Below are positions 39,517 through 48,899 of a stretch of 64,000 nt of DNA, piece by piece. Below the pieces are notes generated by a model, which was not told the origin of the DNA, did no database searches, and saw nothing but the letters and a program-made list of their open reading frames with translations. Position 1 is the stretch's first letter, and the number at the start of each line of letters is the position of its first letter. Position numbers and translations under genes: made by a program. Source of the DNA: Elusimicrobiota bacterium (GTDB taxonomy: Bacteria; Elusimicrobiota; Elusimicrobia; JACQPE01); assembly GCA_016180815.1 (NCBI GenBank), contig JACPAN010000008.1:62001-126000 (forward strand), in the 5' to 3' direction.

Positions 39517-40113
39517 ATGAACATCGTTGTGGTTTTGCTGGTGACGGGCGCCGGTTTTTTATCCGCCCAGGATCGAACCGTGGGCAATGCGTCGTACACA
39601 CGGGATGAATTTCAACGTTTGACCGTCAATGTCCGCAGCAATTGCGATGGTTTAACCGAGGATGAGGTTTATGTGGAATACACCACGGAGCTGGAAAACG
39701 CCGCTGAGTCGCAGGACGCCAGCAGGGATGTTTTCGTTCGTCATTGCGGTTTTTTACTTGGGGCGATGGAGCGCATGGGCGAGACGGATTCCCGCGTGGT
39801 GTCCATCCCCATTATTGAACGGACAAGCGGCAGCGGACGTTACGATTCCGAAGGACAAGAAATAAGGACAACTGTCCGTATTGATTTTCGAGATCAGATC
39901 AGAAGGCTTTTTAAAAATATCCAGAAAATTAAAAGAGCCGTAAGATCGGAAAATTGGCGCGCCGACATCGAGACGATCAAAAGCGGGGATTTTCAATGGC
40001 CGCAATTAGAAGCGGTCGAGAAAATCAGGCTTTTAGAGAACGAAGCCATCAGCGCCATTTATCTGCTGCAAGAGCGCACCGGCGGCGACAGCTATAAAAG
40101 CAAAAGCCCGTAA
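39517..40113 (+). CDS. exported protein of unknown function (198 aa)
   Basis: GGAGGAG lies just upstream of the ATG at 39517, and the product begins with a signal peptide MNIVVVLLVTGAGFLSAQ, so this start is preferred over upstream codons in frame. The mature region is largely helical and charged (FRDQIRRLFKNIQKIKRAVR) with two cysteines (CDGL and RHCGF). I do not recognise a family. It is divergent from the barrel-like gene with 101 bases between the start codons. Confidence 0.6.
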   Translation: MNIVVVLLVTGAGFLSAQDRTVGNASYTRDEFQRLTVNVRSNCDGLTEDEVYVEYTTELENAAESQDASRDVFVRHCGFLLGAMERMGETDSRVVSIPIIERTSGSGRYDSEGQEIRTTVRIDFRDQIRRLFKNIQKIKRAVRSENWRADIETIKSGDFQWPQLEAVEKIRLLENEAISAIYLLQERTGGDSYKSKSP

Positions 40114-40139
40114 ATTAAGTTAGGCGGCTTAGATTCGTT

Positions 40140-40490
40140 TTAGGGATGAGGGTAAAAAGATAAACCCATGCTGACGGCAATGGCGCGGTCCAAAATTTTT
40201 AGATAGATGGGTTCAATCCGCCCCAACAGCTTCGTAAAGGCTGATTTATCCAGTGTAAAAAGATGCCCGCAATCGGCCGCGGAATCATGGCTTAAGCCGT
40301 TGGCGCGCGAGGCTTTAACGGCAAAGCATTCTGGGATTAAAGCGGCTTTTGGATTGGAGCGAATGGCTGCTACCGTGATATGCTGAGCGGCCTCATTTCG
40401 AATATTGTTTGAGACGACCAGAGCAGGCCGTTCTTTATCCAGCATTAAGAGGTAGATTTCGCCCCGAAGCGGAAATCCGATGGATGGCAA
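40140..40490 (-). CDS. MazF/PemK-family toxin
   Basis: The 116-residue protein has the PemK/MazF beginning LRGEIYLLMLDKERPALVVS with the Arg-Pro of the active-site region (RPALVVSNN). It goes on with ITVAAIRSN and a Thr/Ser-rich loop, and ends with RIEPIYLKILDRAI. These toxins are sequence-specific mRNA interferases. It starts 7 bases after the antitoxin stop on the same strand, in normal antitoxin-toxin order. Key residues look intact, so it may be active. Confidence 0.8.
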   Translation of the reverse strand: MPSIGFPLRGEIYLLMLDKERPALVVSNNIRNEAAQHITVAAIRSNPKAALIPECFAVKASRANGLSHDSAADCGHLFTLDKSAFTKLLGRIEPIYLKILDRAIAVSMGLSFYPHP

Positions 40491-40497
40491 ATTCCTG

Positions 40498-40752
40498 TCA
40501 ATCCTTGGGCCAATGTTTGGCTGCTATCTTGCCCCCGGCTTTCGCCAGAGAAGCGGACTCAGCGGCGACGGCCTCATAAAGCGGCCGGGCTGCTTTGACA
40601 AGGTCTGCCTGCAAACGCGGTTCTAACCAAGCCTCAATCGCCTCTCTGACAAGATGACTTGCCTGTGTGATGCCTTCCCGTTTGGCGTAGGAAATCGCCT
40701 GCTGGAATTCCTTTTTCGGAACGCTGATCGTTAATTTTTTAGTATTACCCAT
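40498..40752 (-). CDS. ribbon-helix-helix antitoxin of the MazEF-type pair
   Basis: The 84-residue protein opens with KKLTISVPKKEFQQAISYAK, a ribbon-helix-helix strand and first helix. ITQASHLVREAIEAWLEP forms the second helix, and an Ala-rich C-terminal arm (AAESASLAKAGGKIAAKHW) probably wraps the toxin. It should bind the toxin and repress the operon. AAGG at seven to ten bases before the ATG is the ribosome site. A good promoter with an internal palindrome lies just upstream. Confidence 0.8.
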   Translation of the reverse strand: MGNTKKLTISVPKKEFQQAISYAKREGITQASHLVREAIEAWLEPRLQADLVKAARPLYEAVAAESASLAKAGGKIAAKHWPKD

Positions 40753-40768
40753 ATACTACCTTGATATT

Positions 40769-40797
40769 ACTATAGTACTACTTTATAAATTTATCAA
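40769..40797 (-). promoter_or_regulatory. promoter and operator of the MazEF-type operon
   Basis: On the minus strand TTGATA (40797-40792) and TATAGT (40774-40769) are 17 bases apart. The 8-base palindrome TAGTACTA (40773-40780) overlaps the -10 box and spacer, and GTAGTA-like direct repeats continue to the start codon. This is the expected place for autorepression by the ribbon-helix-helix antitoxin. Confidence 0.6.
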
Positions 40798-40994
40798 GAA
40801 GGGTCCTTCGACTTGAGGTGAAATCATCATAAGCGAGGATTTATTTTTTAACGGAATTTCAGTTGAAAGCTCGATGGCTAAGGTAAAGGTGTCTTGCAAA
40901 ACAATCTATAACCGAATTCTAGATAGACACACCTGTTGATTTTTTTACACAAAGCAACCCTTGCATTTTTGCGGGTCGGAAGATAGGCTTAACT

Positions 40995-41849
40995 ATGCGA
41001 GAAAGCCTTCCCATGAGGGTCGGGTGTTTCTTCAGCCTGTTTTTGCTTATCGCCGGATGCGGCGTTACTTTTGGGGCAGAATCAAGGGGTGCCATCTCTT
41101 GGCATATTATTGATGTTGAACATGGGCGCATCCATTATGCCAAGGGGTTTACAAAGGACGCGAAACTCATGGCCAAATTATGGGGAGAGGCCGTTCGTGC
41201 CCTGGAAACCGAATTCCAAGATCAAAATCCGGAGGCGCTCATGGAGGGCGTGACGGTGAAGGTGTATCTCCATCCGAAGCCCGTGGAAATGGCAAACGCC
41301 CATACAACCACCTTAACAGGGGAATACGCTAAAGGCCGGGCCGAGCTTCATTATCTGTCGCCCTCACTATACACCGATCAAGATAGAGGCGCGGCAGGGG
41401 AGCCCATGAATAATCCGGATTACCATAAGCAAATTTTAGTTCATGAGCTTTCCACCATATATTTGGAGCGGATAACGGCTGCCAAGGGCGGAGGCTGGAG
41501 ATTCCTTCGTTCCCCGAATTGGTTCATTCAAGGATACGAAGAGTATTTGCGCTTGAAGCTTACTTCGGAGTATACCCGGACCACGCTTCAAGAGAGGTAT
41601 TTTTTGAAATATCTTGAATCGGGCGGCATTGAACTGGACAATACACAGTTCGTCGTGCGCGATTCTTACCGCAACGGCCAGGTTCTGGTTCGGTTTATGC
41701 ATGAGGAGTTCGGCGTGGACAAGATACATGAACTCCTTCTAAACCGCAAAGCGTCCTTTTGGGCGGCTGTTGAGGAGGCGCTTGGTGTGACACCCAGCGG
41801 TCTTTATCAACGCTTCGAAGCCTGGAAAGATTCCAAATACAAGCGGTAA
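40995..41849 (+). CDS. lipoprotein with a degenerate peptidase MA-like domain
   Basis: The 284-residue product begins MRESLPMRVGCFFSLFLLIA-GC, a lipobox (IAG-C22), so it is a likely lipoprotein. The region around residues 140-200 (QILVHELSTIYLERI, then SPNWFIQGYEEYLRL) has the layout of peptidase MA/gluzincin proteins, where HELTH is followed by a WFxEGxAE motif. Here the second His is lost (HELST) and the Glu-Gly motif is QGYEEY, so zinc catalysis is unlikely. The tail (FGVDKIHELLL, EALGVTPSGLYQRFEAW) also fits that family. It may be a non-catalytic relic used for binding. Confidence 0.65.
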   Translation: MRESLPMRVGCFFSLFLLIAGCGVTFGAESRGAISWHIIDVEHGRIHYAKGFTKDAKLMAKLWGEAVRALETEFQDQNPEALMEGVTVKVYLHPKPVEMANAHTTTLTGEYAKGRAELHYLSPSLYTDQDRGAAGEPMNNPDYHKQILVHELSTIYLERITAAKGGGWRFLRSPNWFIQGYEEYLRLKLTSEYTRTTLQERYFLKYLESGGIELDNTQFVVRDSYRNGQVLVRFMHEEFGVDKIHELLLNRKASFWAAVEEALGVTPSGLYQRFEAWKDSKYKR

Positions 41850-42116
41850 ACCAGATGTCAACCGTATTAATGCCCCCGTCCTGCTTGTTGGAGACAATCT
41901 AAAAAAAGATTTCGGCGATTGACGCCCACGGTTGATGATTTCCCAACCGCCATTTTCATCTACGAACTTCTCTCCGTAAGCTGATCCAAGTGAACTCGCT
42001 ACTTTCTTTTTCCATTCTGGAGCTGCTTGCTGGGCATGGCCTAAACGCAATCCGGATAATATCCATACACCAAGAATAGTCGAAAAAACAACGAGTCTTT
42101 TGTTCGTTCTACGGGA
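41739..42116 (-). pseudogene. decayed gene for a small exported protein
   Basis: Between 42116 and about 41860 the minus strand reads a signal-like stretch (RLVVFSTILGVWILSG then LGHAQQAAPEWKKK) followed by SAYGEKFVDENGGWEIINRG. There is no ATG, GTG or TTG before the hydrophobic part; the first possible start is TTG at 42050, inside it. A TAA in the same frame lies at 42119-42117. The frame runs on into the end of the lipoprotein gene on the other strand. This looks like a secreted-protein gene that lost its start, perhaps by a shift in the T run near 42087. Low certainty. Confidence 0.3.
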
Positions 42117-43158
42117 TTAAAACCACTTTGCCGATGGATTGGCGGGAGTGGATGCGGTGGTGGGCTTCGGGGGCTTTCTCTAGCGGGTAGGTGCTGTCCA
42201 CGATGGGTTTTAGCTTGCCTTGGTGGAACAGGCTCATCAAATCATTGGTGACGCGGCGGTAATAGGCCGGGTCCTTGGGGTTGAAATAAAACAACATGTT
42301 CAGACCGAACACGCCTTTGTTGTTGTTGGCGAGCCAGAGGGGATGGAAAATCGGCGTTTTCAAAAGCCCTGTGATGACTTTGAGCCAATCCGTCTTTTCC
42401 CCTCCCACAAAAGAGGCCATGCCGTAGATGATCACTCGGCCGCCGGGGCCCAGGAGGCGCAAATCTTTCTTAATGGTGTCACCGCCCAAGGCGTTGAAGC
42501 TGATTTGAAGGCCCGCTCCTGAAGCGCCGTTTGAAATTTTTCCGGCTAAGAGGCGGCGGACGTTTTCTTCGTAATCGCCGAAGCGGTAATTGACGATGTG
42601 CTGGACGCCCATGGCTTTCAAGCGTTCAATTTTTTGGGGCGAGCCCGCGGTGGCGATGACCGTGGCTTTGGCTGCCTGCACTAACTGCACTGCGGCTGTG
42701 CCCACGCCGCCCGCCGCGTTATGGATTAAAACCTTATCCCCCTCCCGGATGCGGCCCATTTCGTAAAGACCCACATAAGCGGTCATGTAATTGACCGGGA
42801 TCGCGGCCGCTTCTTCAAAGGAAATGGAATCAGGCAGATGATGGGGTTGAACCGCGTCAACAGCCACAAATTCGCAGCAGCCGCCGAAACGCGTGGGCGT
42901 GACGACCCGGTCGCCTTTTTTAAACTCGGTGACGCCCTGGCCCACTTCTTCCACGACGCCGGCCACTTCATAGCCCGGGACAAAAGGCCTCGGCGGCGCA
43001 TCCCGGTACAGGCCCATGCGCATAATGCAATCCGCGAAATTGACCCCCGCGGCTTTGACGCGGATTAAAACCTGATTGTTTTTAATGTAGGGCTTGGGCC
43101 AGTCTTCGACTTTGAGGACTTCGGGACCGCCGGTTTTGCGGATGACTAAAGCTTTCAT
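42109..43158 (-). CDS. zinc-independent quinone oxidoreductase-like alcohol dehydrogenase
   Basis: The 349-residue MDR-family protein has an N-terminal GroES-like domain ([33 protein letters not shown]) and a Rossmann domain with the nucleotide motif [20 protein letters not shown]. The structural-zinc cysteines are missing, so it belongs to the quinone oxidoreductase/VAT-1-like branch that reduces quinones or enones with NADPH. Its ATG overlaps the folE stop in ATGA, which shows translational coupling, although the link to folate synthesis is unclear. Confidence 0.88.
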   Translation of the reverse strand: MKALVIRKTGGPEVLKVEDWPKPYIKNNQVLIRVKAAGVNFADCIMRMGLYRDAPPRPFVPGYEVAGVVEEVGQGVTEFKKGDRVVTPTRFGGCCEFVAVDAVQPHHLPDSISFEEAAAIPVNYMTAYVGLYEMGRIREGDKVLIHNAAGGVGTAAVQLVQAAKATVIATAGSPQKIERLKAMGVQHIVNYRFGDYEENVRRLLAGKISNGASGAGLQISFNALGGDTIKKDLRLLGPGGRVIIYGMASFVGGEKTDWLKVITGLLKTPIFHPLWLANNNKGVFGLNMLFYFNPKDPAYYRRVTNDLMSLFHQGKLKPIVDSTYPLEKAPEAHHRIHSRQSIGKVVLIP

Positions 43159-43730
43159 CGGGGCGGGTTGGCGATCAAGTTGAGGAATTCGGAACGGGTC
43201 ATCGAGCAATCCTTAAATTTGCCCAAATAAACGCTGGTCACCATTTCCGATCCGGCGGCTTTGGCGCCGCGCATTTCAAGGCACATATGCCGCGCCTTGA
43301 CGATGACGCCCACGCCCAGGGGGTTTAACTTCGTTTCAACGGCCTGGGCGATTTGCCGGGTCAGGCGTTCTTGGAGCTGGAGCCTGCGCGCGAAAACCTG
43401 GACGATGCGCGGGATTTTGGACAGCCCGATAATTTTTTCATCGGGCATATAGGCGACATAGGCTTTGCCGTGAAAGGGCAGAAGATGATGCTCGCAAAGA
43501 GAGTGAAAACTAATATCCCGGACCAGAATCAATCCGGAGTTTCCCTCCGCCGGATAAACCGCGCCGTTGACGATCGCGTCGGTGTCCAGGTTGTATCCGC
43601 TGGTCAATTCCGAAATGGCCTTGGCGAAGCGTTCCGGGGTTTTCTTTAAGCCCAGGCGCGAAGGGTCCTCGCCGATTAAAGAAATCAGCTCGCGGACGAC
43701 ATCGGGAATGGACCGGGTCTTGGTTTCCAT
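43155..43730 (-). CDS. folE: GTP cyclohydrolase I
   Basis: The enzyme converts GTP to 7,8-dihydroneopterin triphosphate, the first step of folate and queuosine-type pathways. Zinc ligands are Cys79 and His82 in LCEHHLLPF and Cys150 in RHMC, and [20 protein letters not shown] with RLTRQIAQA completes the family signature. The 191-residue length is normal for the short bacterial type. It follows ispH with one base between and is coupled to the oxidoreductase gene downstream. Confidence 0.95.
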   Translation of the reverse strand: METKTRSIPDVVRELISLIGEDPSRLGLKKTPERFAKAISELTSGYNLDTDAIVNGAVYPAEGNSGLILVRDISFHSLCEHHLLPFHGKAYVAYMPDEKIIGLSKIPRIVQVFARRLQLQERLTRQIAQAVETKLNPLGVGVIVKARHMCLEMRGAKAAGSEMVTSVYLGKFKDCSMTRSEFLNLIANPPR

Positions 43731-43731
43731 C

Positions 43732-44676
43732 TTATGAGACGGGAATGAGTTCGATTAATTCTTTGGGCAGGGCGAAACTCATGTTTTCTTTTTCGAAAAT
43801 CGTTTCTTCAACCGCGTAACCTTCGCGGCGGAAATAATCCGCGACTTCTTGGACCAGGCTCTCGGGCGCGCTGGCGCCGGCGGTCAAACCTAGCGTTGTT
43901 TTGCCCTCCCAGTCCTCCGGCCGGATATCCGTGGTCGAGTCAATCAGGCGCGATGGGACGCCCAGGGTTTTGGCCACTTCACAGAGCCGGTTGGAATTGG
44001 AGCTGTTCTTTGAGCCGATGACGTAAATAAATTGGGGCTGATGGGCGCCGATCAAGAGCTTGACCGCGGCCTGGCGGTTGGTGGTGGCATAGCAAATATC
44101 TTCTTTCGGGGTCAGTTGAATCCACGGAAAGCGCGATTTTAAAACATCGATCACTTTTTGCGTGTCGTCTACGGAAAGCGTGGTTTGCGTGAGGATCACG
44201 GTTTTTTGGGGCGGCGCCGGGATTTGAGCGGCTTCCTGCGGAGTCTCGACGATGGTGATTTTATCCGGGGCCTCGCCTAGAACGCCGACCGCTTCGATAT
44301 GATTTTTGTGTCCGATATAAAGAATGCTGTAGCCTTTTTCAACGAAACGCTGCACTTCAAGGTGGACTTTGGTAACCAGGGGGCAGGTGGCATCGATAAC
44401 TTTTAAGCGGCGGCGCTTGGCCTCTTCTTCAACATTCGGAGCGGTGCCGTGAGCCGAAAAAACCACGATTTGCCCTTCCGGCACTTCGCCGGCTTCATCC
44501 ACAAAAACAACGCCGCGCTTTTTATAGGACTCAACCACGGTTTTGTTGTGGACGATTTCATGGCGGACGTAAACGGGAGTTGGAAAATGCTCGAGAACGA
44601 CGTCTAAAATTTCAATGGCGCGGTCCACGCCCGCGCACCAGCCGCGCGGCGCCACGACGAAAAGTTTTTTTCCCAT
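43732..44676 (-). CDS. ispH: 4-hydroxy-3-methylbut-2-enyl diphosphate reductase
   Basis: IspH makes isopentenyl and dimethylallyl diphosphate in the last step of the non-mevalonate isoprenoid route, using a 4Fe-4S cluster. Cluster ligands are Cys14 (APRGWCAGV), Cys98 (DATCPLV) and Cys195 (ICYATTNRQ); TQTTLS and the SxN motif [10 protein letters not shown] are present too. Starting at the ATG at 44676 gives 314 residues, the family length. This ATG overlaps the pepA stop in TGATG, so the genes are coupled. Confidence 0.95.
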   Translation of the reverse strand: MGKKLFVVAPRGWCAGVDRAIEILDVVLEHFPTPVYVRHEIVHNKTVVESYKKRGVVFVDEAGEVPEGQIVVFSAHGTAPNVEEEAKRRRLKVIDATCPLVTKVHLEVQRFVEKGYSILYIGHKNHIEAVGVLGEAPDKITIVETPQEAAQIPAPPQKTVILTQTTLSVDDTQKVIDVLKSRFPWIQLTPKEDICYATTNRQAAVKLLIGAHQPQFIYVIGSKNSSNSNRLCEVAKTLGVPSRLIDSTTDIRPEDWEGKTTLGLTAGASAPESLVQEVADYFRREGYAVEETIFEKENMSFALPKELIELIPVS

Positions 44677-46178
44677 CAATTGAGGCCCAGCAGATATTCG
44701 ATCAGCGTGCGCGCAATGGCCCCGGTGCCGCCGGGCGGGCAGGTCGGGGTCTCCCCGTCGGTCCACGCCGTTCCCGCAATGTCAAAATGCGCCCAGGGCT
44801 TGGAGTCCACGAATTCCTGAAGGAACAGGCCGCCGATAATGGTTCCGGGCTCCGTGCCGCCCCGCGTGGAAATATTCGCCAAATCGCCGACCTTGCCCTT
44901 GATGCGCTCTTTGTATTCTTCGACCAAGGGAAGCTGCCAAACTTTTTCTCCGGCTGATTTGGAGGCGGCGATCAAATCCTGGGCCAGCTTTTCGTTATTG
45001 GCCAGAAGCCCGGTCACATGATCGCCGAGCGCCACGACAACGGCTCCGGTTAAGGTGGCGATGTCGATAATCGCATCAAGGTTCTGTTTGGACGCAAAGG
45101 ACAGGGCATCCGCCAAAACAACGCGGCCCTCGGCATCCGTGTTTAAAATTTCAATGGTTTTGCCGTTTAAGGCGCGGACAACGTCGCCGGGCTTGTACGC
45201 ATTCTCCCCGGGCATATTTTCCGTAAACGGGGTAAATCCATGAACTTCATGGGGCACCTCGAGCGCCTCGCAGGCGCGTAGCACGGCCATGACCGTGGCG
45301 GCGCCGGCCATGTCCACTTTCATAGTGAGCATGTGATTGCCGGTTTTGATGTTCAAGCCGCCGGAATCGAAGGTAATGCCTTTGCCCACCAAACCGATTT
45401 TTTTCTTGGGCGTTCCTTTAGGCCGGTACACAAGGTGGACAAACGCGGGATCGTTGACGGAGCCCGCATTGACGCCCAACAACGCGCCCATACCCATTTT
45501 TTCGATTTCGTTTTTGCCGTAAACGCGGACTTTGAGGCGGCCGCGGGCTAAGCCGCGCGCGGTGCGCGCCATTTCCGTGGGGCGCTTCCTGCTTGGCGGC
45601 TCATTGACCAGATCGCGGATAAAATTGACGGTTTCGGCAAGGACGCGGCCTTTTTCAATGCCGTTTTTAACGGCCGCCGCTTCATCGGGCCTTTCAACGA
45701 CCAGCACCACTCGTTTGACCGCCCCGTCTTTTTTCGATTCCTCGTCGGATTTATGTTTATTGTAGCGGTAGCGGCCTAAGAGAGCGCCTTGGGTTACGGC
45801 CTGGGCCAAAGCGGCCAAGGATATTTTTTCCGGCCATCTGGGCAAATCGATCCACAGCGTGTCCGATTGTTTGCTGGATGCTTTGTAGGCTTTGGCCGAG
45901 GCATCGCGCAATGCTTCGAGCTTGGCTTCTTTTCTTTTGCCCAAGCCCGCCAGGATCAGGCGCGTGACAGGCTCGTCGCGTTCCGGGTAATAAGTTAAAA
46001 GCTCCGCGGTTTTGCCTTTGAATTGTTCGCGTTTGGTGACGTCATCCAAGGCCTTTTCTTTTTTTGAATCAAGCCATCCTTCCGAATTGAATTTTTCCCC
46101 TTCCCAGGTGAAAAGAACCAGCGTGTCTTTTTCCCCTTTAAATCGGGACCGGTCTAAGCATTCGATGGTCAGGCTCAT
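44676..46178 (-). CDS. pepA: leucyl aminopeptidase (M17)
   Basis: This cytosolic exopeptidase uses two metal ions and forms hexamers in the family. The C-terminal domain has GKGITFDSGGLNIKTGNHM and MKVDMAGAATVMAVL for metal binding and catalysis, and NTDAEGRVVLADALSFA, the M17 signature. The N-terminal macro-like domain is about 170 residues long. AAGGAG lies 8 bases before the ATG at 46178, which I prefer to the ATG six bases upstream that sits too close to it. It belongs to the mrp-pepA-ispH-folE run. Confidence 0.95.
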   Translation of the reverse strand: MSLTIECLDRSRFKGEKDTLVLFTWEGEKFNSEGWLDSKKEKALDDVTKREQFKGKTAELLTYYPERDEPVTRLILAGLGKRKEAKLEALRDASAKAYKASSKQSDTLWIDLPRWPEKISLAALAQAVTQGALLGRYRYNKHKSDEESKKDGAVKRVVLVVERPDEAAAVKNGIEKGRVLAETVNFIRDLVNEPPSRKRPTEMARTARGLARGRLKVRVYGKNEIEKMGMGALLGVNAGSVNDPAFVHLVYRPKGTPKKKIGLVGKGITFDSGGLNIKTGNHMLTMKVDMAGAATVMAVLRACEALEVPHEVHGFTPFTENMPGENAYKPGDVVRALNGKTIEILNTDAEGRVVLADALSFASKQNLDAIIDIATLTGAVVVALGDHVTGLLANNEKLAQDLIAASKSAGEKVWQLPLVEEYKERIKGKVGDLANISTRGGTEPGTIIGGLFLQEFVDSKPWAHFDIAGTAWTDGETPTCPPGGTGAIARTLIEYLLGLN

Positions 46179-46196
46179 GAGCATCGCTCCTTAAAA

Positions 46197-47276
46197 TTAG
46201 GTTTGGATGATTTGCACGACGGCCGAGGCGTCCAGGGTGCTGATTTTTGCGGCCATGCGCGTCGCGATATCGCGATAAATTTGAGAAATCGGGTGTTGCG
46301 GGTTTGAGGCGGCGATGGGCTTGCCGGTTTCGCCCAAGCGGCAGATTTCCGCATCCAGAGGAATTTGGCCCAAAAGCTCGACGCCGTAGTCTTTGTTTAG
46401 GGCTTGGCCGCCGCCCTCCGCGAAAATTTTGGTGAGTTTTTCGCAATGGGGGCAAATGAATCCAGACATGTTTTCAATCACGCCCAACACATTGGTCTTG
46501 GCCTTTTCGAACATGCGGATGGTTTTGCGCACGTCGGAAAGAGCCACGGTTTGGGGCGTGGTCACCAAAATGGCGCCGGTTAACGGCACGTTTTGAACGA
46601 GCGTGATCTGCACGTCCCCGGTTCCCGGCGGCAGGTCGATGATCAGGTAATCGATGTCCCCCCATCTGACGTCATGGAGGAATTGGGTCAGCGCGCCGTG
46701 GAGCATGGGTCCGCGCCACATGACCGGGTTGTCCCCTTCGAGGAAAAATCCGATGGACATGAGTTTGACCCCGTAATTTTCCGGCGGGGCGATTTTATTG
46801 TTTTCATCCGGGATCAGCGCGGCCCGGTCGATACCCAGCATTTGGGGCTGGTTGGGGCCGTAAAAATCAGCGTCCAGGAGCCCGACTTTGGCGCCTAATT
46901 TGGTCAAGGTGACCGCCAAATTGACGGCAACCGTGGATTTGCCGACCCCGCCTTTGCCGCTGCCCACGGCAATGATGTTTTTGATATCCGGAAGTTTGGC
47001 TTGCTCCAAGCGGGTGTCCTTATAGGTATTGGATTTCATGTTGACGGCCACGTCCGTCACGCCTTTGACGCCCATCACCGCTTGCCGGGCTTGTTCCTGA
47101 AGCTGGTCGCGGACCGGGCAGGCGGGCGTGGTGAGCACAAAGTCGAAACTGACGCTGCCGCCATCGACTTTAAGGTCCTGAATCATGCCCAAGGAGACGA
47201 TGTCCCGGTGCAGATCGGGGTCTTGAACTTGGCTTAAAGCTTCGAAAATGTCGGATTGAACGGGCATTAATGACAT
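46197..47276 (-). CDS. mrp: Mrp/ApbC-type Fe-S carrier ATPase
   Basis: Residues 5-90 form a MIP18/DUF59 domain (DPDLHRDIVSLGMIQDLKVD, TTPACPVRDQL). Residues 98-359 form a P-loop ATPase with SGKGGVGKSTVAVNLA (deviant Walker A at about 106-114), LIIDLPPGTGDVQ and a CxxC in GFICPHCEKL that holds a bridging 4Fe-4S cluster. It should carry Fe-S clusters to apoproteins such as IspH, which is encoded two genes downstream. Stop and pepA start are 18 bases apart. Confidence 0.95.
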   Translation of the reverse strand: MSLMPVQSDIFEALSQVQDPDLHRDIVSLGMIQDLKVDGGSVSFDFVLTTPACPVRDQLQEQARQAVMGVKGVTDVAVNMKSNTYKDTRLEQAKLPDIKNIIAVGSGKGGVGKSTVAVNLAVTLTKLGAKVGLLDADFYGPNQPQMLGIDRAALIPDENNKIAPPENYGVKLMSIGFFLEGDNPVMWRGPMLHGALTQFLHDVRWGDIDYLIIDLPPGTGDVQITLVQNVPLTGAILVTTPQTVALSDVRKTIRMFEKAKTNVLGVIENMSGFICPHCEKLTKIFAEGGGQALNKDYGVELLGQIPLDAEICRLGETGKPIAASNPQHPISQIYRDIATRMAAKISTLDASAVVQIIQT

Positions 47277-47300
47277 TTTAGTAAAGAACGAGGAAGAAGA

Positions 47301-47936
47301 CTATCTGAAAAAAGGCGTTAAAAGGCCTAAAACAACGATTAAAACGCCCGCTGTTTTGTTCATCAGTCTCAAATTGCGTTCATTGAGCTTGATGTTGAGC
47401 ATCAGGATCGCCCCGTTTAACAGGCCCCACCAAACAACAGCGCCTATGATAATGCCGCCGATCAGCCAGGCTTGGGCCTCGCGACCGGCCTGAGCGCCGG
47501 TGGCGCCCACAGCCGCGAGCAGAGCCGCGAAGGTGAGGATGACGGTCGGGTTGGCGAGCGTCAAGAGGAACGTTGAAACGAACATTTTGATCAAATTTTT
47601 TCCCTTATTAAGATCCTCTTGAAGGTGGGTCTTGCTGAAAAAGGTTTTAATGCCCATGGCGCAGATGACCGAGCTGCTGATAAGCCAAATAAACAATTGA
47701 TGCGCGGCCAGGAACCCGGCCACGAAGGTCAATCCGATGATGGCGATTAAGCTATAGAGCACGTCCGCGACCGCGGTTCCCATGCCCGAGGCAAAACCCG
47801 CCCATCCGCCTTCGGACAGGGCGCGCCGGATGCAGAGAACGCCGATCGGCCCCAAGGGCGCGGCGCTGACGAATCCGATAATCAAGCCGCCCAGTAAAAA
47901 TTGATTGCTTTTTAATGAAATGAGGATGGCGTCCAT
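47301..47936 (-). CDS. LysE-family amino-acid exporter
   Basis: The 211-residue inner-membrane protein has six helices. The N-terminal signature FVSAAPLGPIGVLCIRRALS with GGWAGFASGMGTAVADVLYS is diagnostic for the LysE/RhtB family. A charged loop (SKTHLQEDLNKGKNLIK) separates helices 3 and 4. The substrate is probably an amino acid or a related small molecule. TAGAAT ends six bases before the ATG, another possible leaderless start. It lies between the BtuF-like and mrp genes on the same strand. Confidence 0.88.
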   Translation of the reverse strand: MDAILISLKSNQFLLGGLIIGFVSAAPLGPIGVLCIRRALSEGGWAGFASGMGTAVADVLYSLIAIIGLTFVAGFLAAHQLFIWLISSSVICAMGIKTFFSKTHLQEDLNKGKNLIKMFVSTFLLTLANPTVILTFAALLAAVGATGAQAGREAQAWLIGGIIIGAVVWWGLLNGAILMLNIKLNERNLRLMNKTAGVLIVVLGLLTPFFR

Positions 47937-47972
47937 TAGGAGATTCTACCTGAGGATGCGCGCGTGCGCCAG

Positions 47973-48899
47973 CTATAAATGTCGCCAACCGGTATTCTGA
48001 TGACCGAAGCGAAATTGTCCGGGATGGAGAATTTCGGACAAAATTTCCAACGACTCGGCCAGGCGCGGGCCGGGGCGGTTGAAATATTGATTGCCGTCCG
48101 CCAAGTAGACGCGATTGTTCTTAACGGCCTTAAGTTTAGGCCAGTCCGGTTTTTGGGTCAGCGCCGGCAATTCCTGGCGAGTTTTGGCGATGTCATATCC
48201 GCAGGGGACGATGACGATGATATCCGGGTCCTGGGTTTTGAGCTCGTCCCAGCTCATCCACGGGGAATGTTTCCCCGCTTCGCCGAAGAGATTGACGCCG
48301 CCGGCCATCTCGATTAATTCAGGCATCCAATTTCCTCCGGCCATGAGCGGGTCGATCCATTCGATGGAAGCGACCCTGGGTTTGGGGCCGAGGCTGCGCG
48401 CTTGATCCGCAATGGTTTTCATACGGGCTTTCAAGCGGCTGATGATCACCACGCTGCGCTCCGACGCATTTAAGGCGGCGGCCACGCGGGCGATATCAGC
48501 CCAAACATCAGCCAGAGAATTCGGACAAAGAGAAACGATTTTCGGTTCGCCGTCTTTAAGCCGGACCCATTCGCAAAGCGCTTGTTCCACGTCTTTTAGG
48601 CTGACGGCGCAGACCTCGCATTGAGTTTGGGTAATGATGAGCGTGGGGTTGAGCTCTTTTAATTGCCGCGCGTCGACCTGGTAAATGGAGAGCCCCTGCT
48701 CCAGGAGCGTTTTAATTTCCCGGTCGATTTGGGCGCTGCCGACGTTGACCTTGAGCTTGGGATGGGTGATGGCCGGCAGGCGTTTGACGGTTTCCGGGTA
48801 ATCGCATTCATGCGAGCGAGCCACCAAAACATGCTCGAAGCCCAGAGAGCAGAGGATTTCCGTGGCGCTGGCTAAAAGAGAAACGACTCGATCCGGCAC
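47973..48899 (-). CDS. BtuF/cobalamin-binding-type protein without signal peptide
   Basis: The 308-residue protein has the periplasmic-binding-protein fold of vitamin B12 or siderophore binders: RVVSLLASATEILCSLGF, SHECDYPETVKRLPAITHPK, TLIITQTQCEVCAVS, SIEWIDPLMAGGNWMPELIE and NRVYLADGNQYFNRPGPRL. No signal peptide or lipobox is present, so unlike BtuF it should stay in the cytoplasm; such forms are widespread and their function is not settled. The start is a GTG at 48899. No ABC permease or ATPase gene adjoins it. Confidence 0.85.
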   Translation of the reverse strand: MPDRVVSLLASATEILCSLGFEHVLVARSHECDYPETVKRLPAITHPKLKVNVGSAQIDREIKTLLEQGLSIYQVDARQLKELNPTLIITQTQCEVCAVSLKDVEQALCEWVRLKDGEPKIVSLCPNSLADVWADIARVAAALNASERSVVIISRLKARMKTIADQARSLGPKPRVASIEWIDPLMAGGNWMPELIEMAGGVNLFGEAGKHSPWMSWDELKTQDPDIIVIVPCGYDIAKTRQELPALTQKPDWPKLKAVKNNRVYLADGNQYFNRPGPRLAESLEILSEILHPGQFRFGHQNTGWRHL

